Shown here one piece after another: positions 54,335 to 63,157 of a stretch of DNA of 64,000 nt; position 1 is the stretch's first letter, and every line of letters begins with the position of its first letter. The notes under the pieces were generated by a model. That model had not been told where the DNA came from, searched no databases, and saw only the letters and a list, made by a program, of their open reading frames with translations. This DNA is from Kaistia sp. 32K (GTDB lineage: Bacteria > Pseudomonadota > Alphaproteobacteria > Rhizobiales > Kaistiaceae), in assembly GCF_016629525.1 (NCBI RefSeq), contig NZ_AP024269.1, forward strand, positions 2,418,001 through 2,482,000. Direction: 5' to 3'. The position numbers and the translations under genes are program-made.

Positions 54335-54584
54335 TACCCACTATTGCCGAGACGGCGTGGTGCCCGTCAAGCCTGGGAGGTCGAAAAAATGCCTTGCGCC
54401 GCAGCAGGGTCTGAGCCGCCGGCTCCGCGGAACCGGCTGTCGTCCGGACGCCCGGATCGCGGTTTCGCCGTGGCCGCCGCCGCCCCGCTCCCTGCCCTCG
54501 ACCGCCGGGTCCGGACCGGCCTGCCTTCTTCTCCCCCCGTCCGCGCTCCGTCGCGCGTCTGATTCCACCGCAAGGACCTTCCGC

Positions 54585-55853
54585 ATGCTGCTTGGATGCA
54601 TCGCCGATGATTTGACCGGCGCGACCGACCTCTCGCTGATGCTCTCCCGCGAGGGACTGCGCACGGTGCAGAGCACCGGCCTGCCCGAGGACGACCTCGA
54701 CCTCTCCGGCGTCGACGCGCTCGTCATCGCGCTGAAATCGCGCACCATTCCGGCGGCGGACGCCGTCGCGCAGTCGCTCGCGGCGGCCGACTGGCTGCTC
54801 GCGCATGGCGCCAGGCGGCTGTTCTTCAAATATTGCTCGACCTTCGATTCGACCGATGAGGGCAATATCGGCCCGGTGGCGGAAGCGCTGCTGAAGCGGC
54901 TCGGGGCCGATTTCACCATCGCCTGCCCCGCCTTCCCGGCGACCGGCCGCTCGATCTACCAGGGCCACCTCTTCGTCAACGGCGTGCCGCTCGACGAGAG
55001 CTCGATGCGCGACCATCCGCTGACGCCGATGCGCGATTCCGACCTCCGCCGCGTGCTGCAGAGGCAGACGGAGCTCCCCGTCGGCCTCGTCGCCTATGCC
55101 GATGTCGACGCCGGCGCGGACGCGATCGCGAGGGCCTTCGCGCGCGAAAAAGCGGCCGGCAAGCGGATCGCCATCGTCGACGCGCTGCAGGACGCGCATC
55201 TGCGCGAGATCGGCAAGGCGCTGGTCGATCTGGAGCTGGTCACCGGCGGATCCGGCATCGCCATCGGCATGCCGGCCGCCTATCGCGACGCCGGGTTGAT
55301 CGACGCGCTGACCCCGCCCGCCACGTCCATCGCCGCGCCAAATGGGCGTGGCGCCATCCTCGCCGGCTCCTGCTCGGCCGCGACGCGCGGCCAAGTCGAG
55401 AGGGCACAAGAGGCCGGCCTGCCGACGCTCCGCATCGATCCGCTGGAGATCGCGTCCGGCAAGCTGACGCCGGAGACGGTGATCGACTGGCTCGCCGCCC
55501 AGCCGGCCGGGACGACGCCGCTGGTCTATTCGAGCGACGACCCCGACAGCGTCCGCGCCGTGCAGGAGAAGCTCGGTCGCGACAAGGCCGGCGCGCTGGT
55601 CGAGGATCTCCTCGCCGCCGTCGCGGCGGCGCTGCCGGAGAAGGGCTTCACCCGCCTGCTCGTCGCCGGCGGCGAGACCTCGGGCGCCGTGGTCAACGCG
55701 CTCGGCGTCAAGGCGCTGTCGATTGGCCCCGAAATCGATCCCGGCGTGCCCTGGACGCGGAGCCGCTCCGGCCCGGATGTTGCGCTCGCGCTCAAATCGG
55801 GCAATTTCGGTGCGCCCGATTTCTTCCTCAAGGCCTGGAGTTCCCTGCAGTGA
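54585..55853 (+). CDS. otnK: 3-oxo-tetronate 4-kinase (four-carbon acid sugar kinase, DUF1537)
   Basis: 422-residue kinase that phosphorylates 3-oxo-tetronate at C4, the third step of L-threonate breakdown. The start at 54585 (MLLGCIADDLTGATDLSLML) has AAGGA seven bases upstream. The substrate domain starts with the family hallmark ADDLTGATDL, and includes FKYCSTFDSTDEGNIGPVAEAL and CPAFPATGRSIYQGHLFVNG. The nucleotide domain ends with LVAGGETSGAVVNALGVKAL, the glycine-rich signature. It overlaps otnC by 4 bases. Specificity for threonate or erythronate derivatives is inferred from the cluster. Confidence 0.92.
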   Translation: MLLGCIADDLTGATDLSLMLSREGLRTVQSTGLPEDDLDLSGVDALVIALKSRTIPAADAVAQSLAAADWLLAHGARRLFFKYCSTFDSTDEGNIGPVAEALLKRLGADFTIACPAFPATGRSIYQGHLFVNGVPLDESSMRDHPLTPMRDSDLRRVLQRQTELPVGLVAYADVDAGADAIARAFAREKAAGKRIAIVDALQDAHLREIGKALVDLELVTGGSGIAIGMPAAYRDAGLIDALTPPATSIAAPNGRGAILAGSCSAATRGQVERAQEAGLPTLRIDPLEIASGKLTPETVIDWLAAQPAGTTPLVYSSDDPDSVRAVQEKLGRDKAGALVEDLLAAVAAALPEKGFTRLLVAGGETSGAVVNALGVKALSIGPEIDPGVPWTRSRSGPDVALALKSGNFGAPDFFLKAWSSLQ

Positions 55854-56497
55854 GCGCTTCCTCTTCCAGCGAATCCGCGCTTCGCGAGCGCATCTGCAAG
55901 TGCGGCGCCTCGATGTTCCAGCGCGGCCTCACCTTCGGCTCGACCGGCAACATCTCGGTCGCCCTGCCGGATGGCGGCTGGCTGATGACGCCGACCAACG
56001 CCTCGCTCGGCGATCTCGACCCGGCGCGGATCTCGAAGATCGACGCCAACGGCAATCATGTCGGCGGCGACAAGCCGACCAAGGAAGCGTTCCTGCACCA
56101 GGTCATGTATCGCCAGCGACCGACCTGCGAGGCGGTGGTGCATCTGCACTCGACCCATTCGGTCGCCGTCTCCTGCCTGCACCGGATTGACGAGCACGAC
56201 TGCCTGCCGCCGCTCACCGCCTATTACGTGATGCGGGTCGGCCGGCTGCCGCTGGTGCCCTATCACCCGCCGGGCGACGAGAGCCTGGCCAAGGCAGTCG
56301 AGAAGCTCGCCGAGAAGCACCACGCCGTGCTGCTCGCCAATCACGGCCCTGTCGTCGCGGGAAAGAGCCTGGAAGACGCGATGTACGCGACGGAGGAGCT
56401 GGAGGAGACCGCCAAGCTCTTCCTGATGCTGCGGGGCGAGGCGACGCGGCCGCTGACGCCGGAGCAGGCCGACGAACTCCGCAAGCGTTTCGGCTGA
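55850..56497 (+). CDS. otnC: 3-oxo-tetronate 4-phosphate decarboxylase (class II aldolase fold)
   Basis: 215-residue zinc protein that decarboxylates 3-oxo-tetronate 4-phosphate to dihydroxyacetone phosphate, the last step before glycolysis. It begins with a GTG that overlaps the otnK stop (GTGA). Class II aldolase/adducin motifs are FGSTGNISVALPDGG near residue 30, the metal ligands in AVVHLHSTHSVAVSCL, and a third His in LLANHGPVVAGKS. The family also contains fuculose-phosphate aldolase and ribulose-phosphate epimerase-like members; the kinase next door decides the name. Confidence 0.92.
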   Translation: MSASSSSESALRERICKCGASMFQRGLTFGSTGNISVALPDGGWLMTPTNASLGDLDPARISKIDANGNHVGGDKPTKEAFLHQVMYRQRPTCEAVVHLHSTHSVAVSCLHRIDEHDCLPPLTAYYVMRVGRLPLVPYHPPGDESLAKAVEKLAEKHHAVLLANHGPVVAGKSLEDAMYATEELEETAKLFLMLRGEATRPLTPEQADELRKRFG

Positions 56498-56519
56498 GGC
56501 ACTATCGGCGGGGTCGCGC

Positions 56520-57023
56520 TCAGCCGTTGCCGATGATCTTGCTGGCAAGCAGGATCACGGCATCCCTCGACCCGAAGGCATTCGGGCACTCGCCGGGCTT
56601 CGTGACGGAGGCCCGGCCGGGCTGCATCCGCTGCATCAGCTTGTCTGCCTCGCAGGCGATCGAGCTTGCGCCCTCTACGCTTCGGAACGGCGACGGCTTC
56701 GGTCTCGGCAGGATGATGATGGTGGCGGCCGAAGCCAGCTTCGGCCGCGGCGACGTCACGGCCAGCGGCGCGCCGTTTCCGATGATCTTGCTCGCGAGAA
56801 GCTGGATCTTGCCGACCGCCTCGATGTCGTCCGGCGCGGCCTTGCCGCCCTTGTCCGGCAGGCCGGCCGCATAATAGAGGATCGCGAGGGCGAGATCGCG
56901 GTCTGTGACCTTGGCATCCGACTTGATGTATTCGTCGGCGACCAAGTGCATGTCCCTTGCCAGTGAGGGCGCGGCGCTCAGTCCGGTCAGCAAGATGGCG
57001 GCGACGACGGCTTTCAGCATCAT
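56520..57023 (-). CDS. Exported protein with repeated LLASKIIGNG motif, hypothetical
   Basis: 167-residue secreted protein. The start at 57021-57023 (MMLKAVVAAILLTGLSAAPS) follows GGGAGG; the signal peptide probably ends after SLAR. Residues about 20-85 contain DMHLVADEYIKSDAKVTDRD and end in QLLASKIIGNG; the same motif ILLASKIIGNG closes the protein at the C-terminus, a visible internal repeat. A Pro/Lys-rich linker lies between. I know no family. Converges on otnC. Confidence 0.6.
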   Translation of the reverse strand: MMLKAVVAAILLTGLSAAPSLARDMHLVADEYIKSDAKVTDRDLALAILYYAAGLPDKGGKAAPDDIEAVGKIQLLASKIIGNGAPLAVTSPRPKLASAATIIILPRPKPSPFRSVEGASSIACEADKLMQRMQPGRASVTKPGECPNAFGSRDAVILLASKIIGNG

Positions 57024-57241
57024 GATCACCTCCCGAGGAAGACGTCCGGCCGCGCGTCGTGAGGATCCGACCACGCCGGGCAGACCACGTCTCTACTATG
57101 ACGCGAAACCGCCCCAAGCTGTGGTCACGACATGTTCACGAGCGCGCTAGCTTCGGTTGCAGCCGAAAGCGCCAATGCACCTTGACTTTACGTCACCTGC
57201 GGGATGACCTTCGTCACCGGAAGTTGCGGTGGGAGGACAGC

Positions 57242-57376
57242 ATGAAGCTTGTTTTGGCACTTGTCGTGTTCGCGGGCGTTCTGGCCGGCTGCCAGACCAA
57301 CCAATCCAACTCCGGCGGGCTTTCGGGCTGCACGTCGACCGGCGCCGGCGGCACCACGGACGTCATCTGCCCCTGA
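57242..57376 (+). CDS. Very small lipoprotein
   Basis: 44-residue predicted lipoprotein from the ATG at 57242, with GGGAGG eight bases upstream. The sequence MKLVLALVVFAGVLAGC ends in a perfect lipobox. The mature peptide is only about 28 residues, Gly/Ser/Thr-rich with two further cysteines (SGCTSTGAGG, VICP). Small lipoproteins of this kind are often overlooked; the function is unknown. Divergent from the exported repeat protein. Confidence 0.65.
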   Translation: MKLVLALVVFAGVLAGCQTNQSNSGGLSGCTSTGAGGTTDVICP

Positions 57377-57403
57377 TCCCGTCGACGCCCCTCGAAGCGC
57401 GAT

Positions 57404-58693
57404 CTAGCCGGCCGTCGCGGCCGGCTCGCAGGCGCGCGCGTACAGGGCCAGCACCCGCTCGACGCCGCGCTCGAGGAGCGCTTCGGCGGTTGCAGCGCTC
57501 GCGCCGCTCCTTACCGCCTCCGCCTCCTCGGGCAGGAACTGCGCGATCAACGGCTCGGGAATGGTCCGCCCCTTGAGCGTCGCCATCAGCCGCGCCACGG
57601 CGCGCTCGGCCTGTTCGTGCGGCCAGTAATAGCGGATGCGGTCGCTATAGCTGTAGTGGCGCAGCACATGCTGCTCGTCCGGCGTGCCCGGATAATAGCG
57701 CTGCCAGTTGCCGGGCTCGGAGAGCATCAGCGCTTCCATGGCGTTCGCAAGCGCCCGCCCGCCATAGGCAGCGTCGAGCTCGGAGGCGATCAGGTCGAGG
57801 CCATAGAGCGTCTGGCGCAGGGCGAAGGTGAGGCCCGGGCCGACCTTCAGGATCGGGAAGCCGTCGCGCACCAGCGCCGCCAGCGCTTCCTCCGGCTGAT
57901 AATCGGTCGAATGGGCCTCGAACACGAATTGCGGCTCGTCCTTCAGCACCGCGACGAGCTCGCGCGCCCGCTCCGGCCGGTAGACGACCACGCTCTCATG
58001 ACCGAACTCGACGCCCGGCTGCACCACCAGCCCGATCACCCGGTCGAAAGCGGCGTCGAGCCCCTGCTCGGCGAAGACCCGCCGGTGCGTGGCGATGGTC
58101 TTCTTCGCCGCCGCCGCCGAGGTCGGCGGCACGTCGTCGAGCTCATGCAGCGCGCCGCCCGGCGTCGGTACTTCGGTGCCGATGATGTAGAGCGGCGGTG
58201 GCACGCCGGCGTCGCGGGCTGCCGCCTCCGCCACCTTGGCCAGCCGCGCGGCGCGATGCGCCGTCGTCTCGTCGTCGAGCCCTTCCGGCTCGCCGGCGCA
58301 GCCCATCGAGGCGTCGAGATGGATCTTCGAGAAGCCGGCGGCGACATAGGCCGCGACCATCGTCTCCGCCTTGGCGAGCGCCTCCTCAGCGGGCTGCGAG
58401 CGCCAGGGATTGGGGCCGAGATGGTCACCGCCGAGGATCAATCTCGCCGTGTCGAAGTCGACCTCCGCCGCGATGCCCTCGACGAAGCGGCGGAAATCGG
58501 CGGGCCGCATGCCGGTATAGCCGCCCTCGTGGTTGACCTGATTGCAGGTCGCCTCGATCAGCACCGTGGCGCCGCTCTCGCGCCCCTGCCGCAGGGCGGC
58601 CCGGATCACTGACGGGTGGGCCGAGCAGACCGAGGTGATGCCGTGCACGCGGCCGGCCTGGTATTCGCGGGCGAGTTGGGCGAGAGGGCTCAT
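57404..58693 (-). CDS. GatZ/KbaZ-like protein, probable D-tagatose-6-phosphate 4-epimerase
   Basis: 429-residue TIM-barrel protein of the family named for the non-catalytic subunit of tagatose-bisphosphate aldolase. Family text is [90 protein letters not shown] and [13 protein letters not shown]. No GatY/KbaY catalytic aldolase gene is in the window. In Agrobacterium a GatZ homologue beside a tagatose kinase epimerises D-tagatose-6-phosphate to D-fructose-6-phosphate, which fits this operon. It overlaps the kinase by 4 bases. Confidence 0.88.
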   Translation of the reverse strand: MSPLAQLAREYQAGRVHGITSVCSAHPSVIRAALRQGRESGATVLIEATCNQVNHEGGYTGMRPADFRRFVEGIAAEVDFDTARLILGGDHLGPNPWRSQPAEEALAKAETMVAAYVAAGFSKIHLDASMGCAGEPEGLDDETTAHRAARLAKVAEAAARDAGVPPPLYIIGTEVPTPGGALHELDDVPPTSAAAAKKTIATHRRVFAEQGLDAAFDRVIGLVVQPGVEFGHESVVVYRPERARELVAVLKDEPQFVFEAHSTDYQPEEALAALVRDGFPILKVGPGLTFALRQTLYGLDLIASELDAAYGGRALANAMEALMLSEPGNWQRYYPGTPDEQHVLRHYSYSDRIRYYWPHEQAERAVARLMATLKGRTIPEPLIAQFLPEEAEAVRSGASAATAEALLERGVERVLALYARACEPAATAG

Positions 58694-59649
58694 CGGGTTT
58701 CTCCCACGGGCGTGGCTGCCATGAAGGCGTCGAGTTCGGCGAAGCTGGAGGTGCCCTCCATCGGCCCCTTCACGGTGACGGTGCGCGCGCCGGCCGCGTT
58801 GGCGTAGCGGAGCGATTGCTCGACCGACTTGCCGAGGCGGCGGGCGACGAGGAAGGTGGCGCCAAAGCTGTCGCCGGCGCCGGTCGGGTCGATCTCCTCG
58901 ACGACGAAGCCCGGCACATGGGTCTCGCCATCGCGATCAAAATGGCTGGCGCCGGCCTTGCCGCGCTTCAGCACGATCTCCTGGACGCCGGCGTCGAGCA
59001 GGGCGGCGACCGCCCTTCCCTCGTCCGCCTCGCCGGAAAACAGCGCCAGCTCCTCGCCCGATGGAAGAAACAGGTCGGTCGCCTTCAGCACCGCCTCGAA
59101 CGCCGCCTTGCCGGCGGGGTCGCGCAGCATCTCGACGCGGATGTTCGGATCGAACGACACCGTGCCGCCGCGCGCCTTCAAGGCCGGGATCGCAGCGCTG
59201 ACCATGGCGTAGACGGCCGGCACCGGCAGGCCGGAGCCCATGACATGCAGATGGCCGGCCTCGGCGAGCACGGCTTCCGCCTCCGGCGTCGCTTTGATGC
59301 GGCCGGCGGCGCTGTCGCGCATGTTGAAGACGAAGTCGCGGCCGCCATCCGGCCGGTAGCGGACGAAGGCGCTGCCGGTCGCCGCACCCGGATGGATGGC
59401 GACGGCGGAAATGTCGACGCCGTCGCGCTTCAGCCGTTCGAGATTGACCGTGCCGAAATCATCGTCGCCGACGGCGGAGACGATCGCCGCCGGATGACCG
59501 AGCTTGCCGACCTGGTCGATGAAGATCGCCGGCGCACCGCTCGGAAACGGCCCGATCAGCGTCTGCGCTTCCAGAAAGCCGTGGCCGAGCGTGGTCGCCA
59601 TGATCTCGACGAGGATCTCGCCGATGGTGACGATCTTGCCTTCAATCAT
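58690..59649 (-). CDS. PfkB-family kinase, probable tagatose kinase
   Basis: 319-residue sugar kinase. The start at 59647-59649 ([20 protein letters not shown]) is preceded by GGGGAGGG. Family features are [17 protein letters not shown] near residue 35, [12 protein letters not shown] near 185, and the catalytic [19 protein letters not shown] near 260. Translational coupling with the GatZ-like epimerase, and a pentose/hexose ABC transporter upstream, match the tagatose kinase (D-tagatose to D-tagatose-6-phosphate) of Agrobacterium. Another ketohexose is possible. Confidence 0.85.
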   Translation of the reverse strand: MIEGKIVTIGEILVEIMATTLGHGFLEAQTLIGPFPSGAPAIFIDQVGKLGHPAAIVSAVGDDDFGTVNLERLKRDGVDISAVAIHPGAATGSAFVRYRPDGGRDFVFNMRDSAAGRIKATPEAEAVLAEAGHLHVMGSGLPVPAVYAMVSAAIPALKARGGTVSFDPNIRVEMLRDPAGKAAFEAVLKATDLFLPSGEELALFSGEADEGRAVAALLDAGVQEIVLKRGKAGASHFDRDGETHVPGFVVEEIDPTGAGDSFGATFLVARRLGKSVEQSLRYANAAGARTVTVKGPMEGTSSFAELDAFMAATPVGETR

Positions 59650-59710
59650 TCTCAGTTCCCTCCCCGGGCTCGTCCGTTGTCCCGGACGAGGATTGCGACG
59701 GCGCGAACCG

Positions 59711-60943
59711 TCATATCTGAAACAGATGGATCGGCTGCGCGCTCGCATAGATCGCGCTCTCGTCGATCGAGAACATGCGCTGGTGCATGATCAGCGCGCC
59801 GCCCAGCGCCGGCCCCTCCAGGCCCAGCCGCGATATCTCGATCTTCGGCATAGGAAACCCTTCGAGGAATTCGCGCCGCATCGCCGCCTCGACCTCTTCC
59901 GCCACGAAGCGGAAGAGCTGCGCGACGGAGCCGCCGAGGAGGATCACGCCCGGATTGAGGACGCTCGAGAGCTGGATCAGCCCCATGGCGAGGCCGCCGC
60001 CCCATTCCCGGACGGTGCGGATCGCGCTAGCGTCGCCAGCCCCCAGCGCCGCGATCAGCTGGTCGAGGTCGGCGTCGGTGGCCGCGCCATGCGCCCGGTA
60101 GCGCGCCAGCACGGCGTCCTTGCCGATGTAGCTTTCGAGATGGCCGGGCTTGGGCCGGCCGGCGGAAAAGCCCTCGCCGCCGACGACGATCTGGCCGAAC
60201 TCGCCGGCGAAACCCGCCGAGCCGCGAAACAGCCTTCCGCCGATGACGATGCCGCCGCCCGCGCCGTTCTCGATCAGCAGGAAGGCGACGGTCTCGGCGC
60301 TGTGCGAGGTGTCGCGATAGGTCTCGGCGATGGCAAACGCATTGGCGTCGTTCTCGATCGAGATCGGCAGCTCGAGACGCGGGAACCGGGCGGCGAGGCG
60401 CGCCGTGATCAGGGCCTTAAGGTCGACGTCGCGCCAGCCGATCATCAGGGCGTTGATGACCTTGCCATCGGCGTCGAGCAGCGCCGGCAGCGTCAGGCAG
60501 AGCCCGCGGATGCGCGTCGCCTCCGGCAGCGCCTCGATCACCTCGGCGATCATCACCGCGAGTTGGTCGAGGCCCGCCTCCAACGACTGCTGGAAGATCG
60601 GGAACGGCCTCGAAATTCGTCGGATCTCCTGCGCGCAGAGATTGATCGCGACGACCGTCAGCCGGTCGACGCCGATTTCGGCGCCAAGAAAAGTCGCGCC
60701 GGCCGGGTCGATCTCGATGTTGATGCCGGGACGGCCGGTCTTCGCGGCGCCCTCGCCGCGCCCGCCATCCGGCCGTTCGACGACGAGCGCGTCGGCCATC
60801 AGATTGGCGATGATGTTGCCGGTCGTCGAGCGGTTGAGCCCGAGCATCCGCGCGAGATCCGCCCGGCTCATGCCGCCGCTGCGAAAGAGCGCGTTGAGCG
60901 CCCGGATTTCGTTCAGGTAGCGGACGGACTGAGGCGTTGCCAA
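59711..60943 (-). CDS. ROK-family transcriptional regulator
   Basis: 410-residue regulator with an N-terminal winged helix (residues about 10-60, [30 protein letters not shown]) and a ROK sugar-binding domain. The ROK part reads [51 protein letters not shown] and [17 protein letters not shown]. The usual zinc triplet (CxCGxxGC) after the conserved His is missing; the place reads [15 protein letters not shown]. It lies inside the transporter operon between the binding protein and kinase genes, so it likely senses the imported sugar and controls the operon. Confidence 0.9.
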   Translation of the reverse strand: MATPQSVRYLNEIRALNALFRSGGMSRADLARMLGLNRSTTGNIIANLMADALVVERPDGGRGEGAAKTGRPGINIEIDPAGATFLGAEIGVDRLTVVAINLCAQEIRRISRPFPIFQQSLEAGLDQLAVMIAEVIEALPEATRIRGLCLTLPALLDADGKVINALMIGWRDVDLKALITARLAARFPRLELPISIENDANAFAIAETYRDTSHSAETVAFLLIENGAGGGIVIGGRLFRGSAGFAGEFGQIVVGGEGFSAGRPKPGHLESYIGKDAVLARYRAHGAATDADLDQLIAALGAGDASAIRTVREWGGGLAMGLIQLSSVLNPGVILLGGSVAQLFRFVAEEVEAAMRREFLEGFPMPKIEISRLGLEGPALGGALIMHQRMFSIDESAIYASAQPIHLFQI

Positions 60944-61015
60944 GATCTGGAACTCGTTCTCTAGCGGCTTTTACGCTTTCCCTCAGGCCGGCCGGAGCGG
61001 GTCCGAGGAAGAGCA

Positions 61016-61038
61016 GGGAGGCGGAGGGACCGCCTCCC
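61016..61038 (-). other. Stem-loop between binding-protein and ROK genes
   Basis: A nine-pair GC stem GGGAGGCGG / CCGCCTCCC with a 5-base loop, 38 bases after the binding-protein stop. ABC operons often have such a hairpin here, which stabilises the binding-protein mRNA and reduces readthrough. That role is inferred. Confidence 0.5.
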
Positions 61039-61075
61039 CTTACGCGGATGCATCCCTGAGATGCAGTCTGCCTGA

Positions 61076-62098
61076 TTACTGCGTCTTGCGCATTTCGAGA
61101 AGGGCGTCGACGTTCTCGCCCGTGACCGGAACCCACGGCACGGAATACTTCTGCGACTTGCCGCCTTCCCAGGCGAGCTTGCCGCCATTGACATCCCAGA
61201 CGGCGGCCTTCGGCTGATAGCCTTCCTGCTTGGCGGCAATGGCGAGATCGATCGCCCCCTGGGCCTGCGCACTCGCATCCTGCAGCGTCGACATCATCTC
61301 GCCGCGCTTGACGGCGAGCAGCGCATCGGTGACGCCGTCGACACCGGCAACCGGAATGGTCTTCGGATCGAGGCCATGAGCCTTGATCGCTTCGAGCGCG
61401 CCGATTGCGATCTCGTCATTCTCGCCGATGACGCCGTTGATCTGGCCGGCATGCGCCGTCAGCCAGTTCTCCATCAGCGTCATTGCCTCGGCGCGCGACC
61501 AGTTGGCGGTCTTCTGCTCGAGAACTTTGATGTCCGGATAGTCCTTCAGCGTCGCCTCGATGCCCTCGAGACGCTGCACCTGCGCCGACTGGCCGATCAT
61601 GCCTTCGCCGATGACGACATTGCCCTTGCCGCCCATCTTGTCGAACACGGCCTTGGCCAGCATCTTGCCGGCCTCGACGTCGTTCGACGCGATGTAGGCG
61701 TTGTAGAGATCGGTGTTGGAGATCAGCGTGTTCGAGCCGATGACGACGACGCCGGCATCCTTGGCGCGCTGTACGGGATCGTTGCCGGCGTCGATATCGA
61801 CGGGAACAAAGACGATGGCGTCATACTTCTCGCTGATCGCCGTATCGAACTGGTTCGACTGGGTCAGCGCGTCCATGCGGCCGTCGAGGACGGTGAGCTT
61901 GACGGAGCCGTCCTTGACCAGCGGATGCTGGTTGGCGGCGTTGGCCCAGAGCACGTTGAACTCGGTGTCGAGGCTCTGCACGATCGCAGCGATCCGGACG
62001 GGATCGGCAGCGGCTGCCTGCCCGATCGTCAGGGCCGCCAGGCCGACGCCGGCCAGCATGGCGAGGCCACGGCGGGTAAAGGTGGTAAATGCCATCAT
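61076..62098 (-). CDS. Sugar ABC transporter substrate-binding protein
   Basis: 340-residue periplasmic binding protein of the ribose/galactose type (Peripla_BP_4). The start at 62096-62098 has GGGAGG upstream. The signal peptide covers about residues 8-31 (RRGLAMLAGVGLAALTIGQA), cleaved near AAAD. Ligand-domain text includes VRIAAIVQSLDTEFNVLWAN, YDAIVFVPVDIDAGNDP, GVVVIGSNTLISNTDLYNAY and NGVIGENDEIAIGALEAIKA. Follows the permease gene by 58 bases. The ligand is likely tagatose or a related hexitol/ketose, judged from downstream enzymes. Confidence 0.92.
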   Translation of the reverse strand: MMAFTTFTRRGLAMLAGVGLAALTIGQAAAADPVRIAAIVQSLDTEFNVLWANAANQHPLVKDGSVKLTVLDGRMDALTQSNQFDTAISEKYDAIVFVPVDIDAGNDPVQRAKDAGVVVIGSNTLISNTDLYNAYIASNDVEAGKMLAKAVFDKMGGKGNVVIGEGMIGQSAQVQRLEGIEATLKDYPDIKVLEQKTANWSRAEAMTLMENWLTAHAGQINGVIGENDEIAIGALEAIKAHGLDPKTIPVAGVDGVTDALLAVKRGEMMSTLQDASAQAQGAIDLAIAAKQEGYQPKAAVWDVNGGKLAWEGGKSQKYSVPWVPVTGENVDALLEMRKTQ

Positions 62099-62156
62099 GG
62101 GTTTCCTCCCTCAGTCATAGCTCTTCGTTCCCGGGCGCCTCTGCGCGCGGATCCCA

Positions 62157-63140
62157 TCAAGGATTCATGTTTCTGGAGCGGTCGATCAGGACGGCGACGA
62201 CGATGATCGCGCCCTTGATGATCTGCTGGTAGTAGGACGACACCCCCATCAGATCGAGACCGTTCGAGATGACGCCGATGATCAGCGCGCCGATCAGCGT
62301 GTAGACGACCGAGCCGACGCCGCCGGTCAGCGACGTGCCGCCGATGACGACCGCCGCGATCGCGTCGAGCTCGTAGCCGAGGCCCGCCTGCGGCAGCGCC
62401 GAGGTGGTGCGGGCGGTCAGGATCATGCCGGCGAGACCGGCGAGCGCGCCCATCAGCAGATAGGCCGAGAAAATCACCGTGCGGGTCGGAATGCCGCTCG
62501 TCTTGGCGCTCTTCACATTGCCGCCGACGGCATAGATCCAGCGGCCATAGACCGTGTAGCGCAGCGTGATCCACGCGGCGAAGAAGACGATCGCGAAGAT
62601 GATCACCGGAACCGGGATGCCGGCGATGAAGCCCTGGCCGAGCCAGCGGAAATCCGGCGACAGGTTAGGGATCGGTCGCCCGTTCGAATAGAGCAGCGTC
62701 GCGCCGCGCGCCATCGACAGCATGCCGAGCGTGACGACGAAGGCCGGCACCGAGAAGCGGGCGATCAGCGTGCCGTTGACGGCGCCGAACAGCGCGCCGA
62801 CGCCGACGGCGGCGAAGAAGGCGATCGCCGGATTGTAGGGATCCGCGCCGGTTACAAGGCTGCCGGCGACGACGCCGGTCAACGCCAGCACCGAGCCGAT
62901 CGAAAGATCGATGCCGCCGGTCAGGATGACGAAGGTCATGCCGATGGCGAGAATGCCGTTGATCGACACCTGCCGCAGCACGTTCATCAGATTGGCCGTC
63001 GACAGGAAGTTCGGATGCGCGAAGGAGAGGATCACGAACAGGATAACGAAGGACAGAAGGATGCCGTAGCGCGACAGGAAGCGTCCGAGCGCCTGGCTGC
63101 GGGCGCCGGTTGCGGCGGTGGTGGTGAGTTCGGTCGACAT
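62157..63140 (-). CDS. Sugar ABC transporter permease (RbsC-like)
   Basis: 327-residue inner-membrane permease with eight to ten helices, start MSTELTTTAATGARSQALGR. The RbsC-family core is visible: NLMNVLRQVSINGILAIGMTF, TGGIDLSIGSVLALTGVVAG, and the cytoplasmic coupling loop with YAVGGNVKSAKTSGI, then GYELDAIAAVVIGGTSLTGG near residue 265. It lies between the ATPase gene (17 bases upstream) and the binding-protein gene in one operon. Confidence 0.95.
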   Translation of the reverse strand: MSTELTTTAATGARSQALGRFLSRYGILLSFVILFVILSFAHPNFLSTANLMNVLRQVSINGILAIGMTFVILTGGIDLSIGSVLALTGVVAGSLVTGADPYNPAIAFFAAVGVGALFGAVNGTLIARFSVPAFVVTLGMLSMARGATLLYSNGRPIPNLSPDFRWLGQGFIAGIPVPVIIFAIVFFAAWITLRYTVYGRWIYAVGGNVKSAKTSGIPTRTVIFSAYLLMGALAGLAGMILTARTTSALPQAGLGYELDAIAAVVIGGTSLTGGVGSVVYTLIGALIIGVISNGLDLMGVSSYYQQIIKGAIIVVAVLIDRSRNMNP

Positions 63141-63157
63141 GGTGGCGCCTCAGTCGC

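Larger units (their letters stand above)
54180..54584. other. Divergent control region between ltnD and otnK
   Basis: About 405 bases. The ltnD-proximal part contains two operator-like palindromes (54284-54299, 54319-54334) and a TTGCGA/TAACAA promoter-like pair (17-base spacer, 54306-54334) for otnK. The rest (54335-54584) is a GC-rich leader with a possible small frame (54389-54562, SD GGGAGG), which may be a leader peptide or nothing. Confidence 0.55.

Noticed and set aside
54180..55409. Upstream extension of the ltnD frame
   Set aside because: Antisense to otnK and its control region; the GTG at 54179 with AAGGA is the sensible start.
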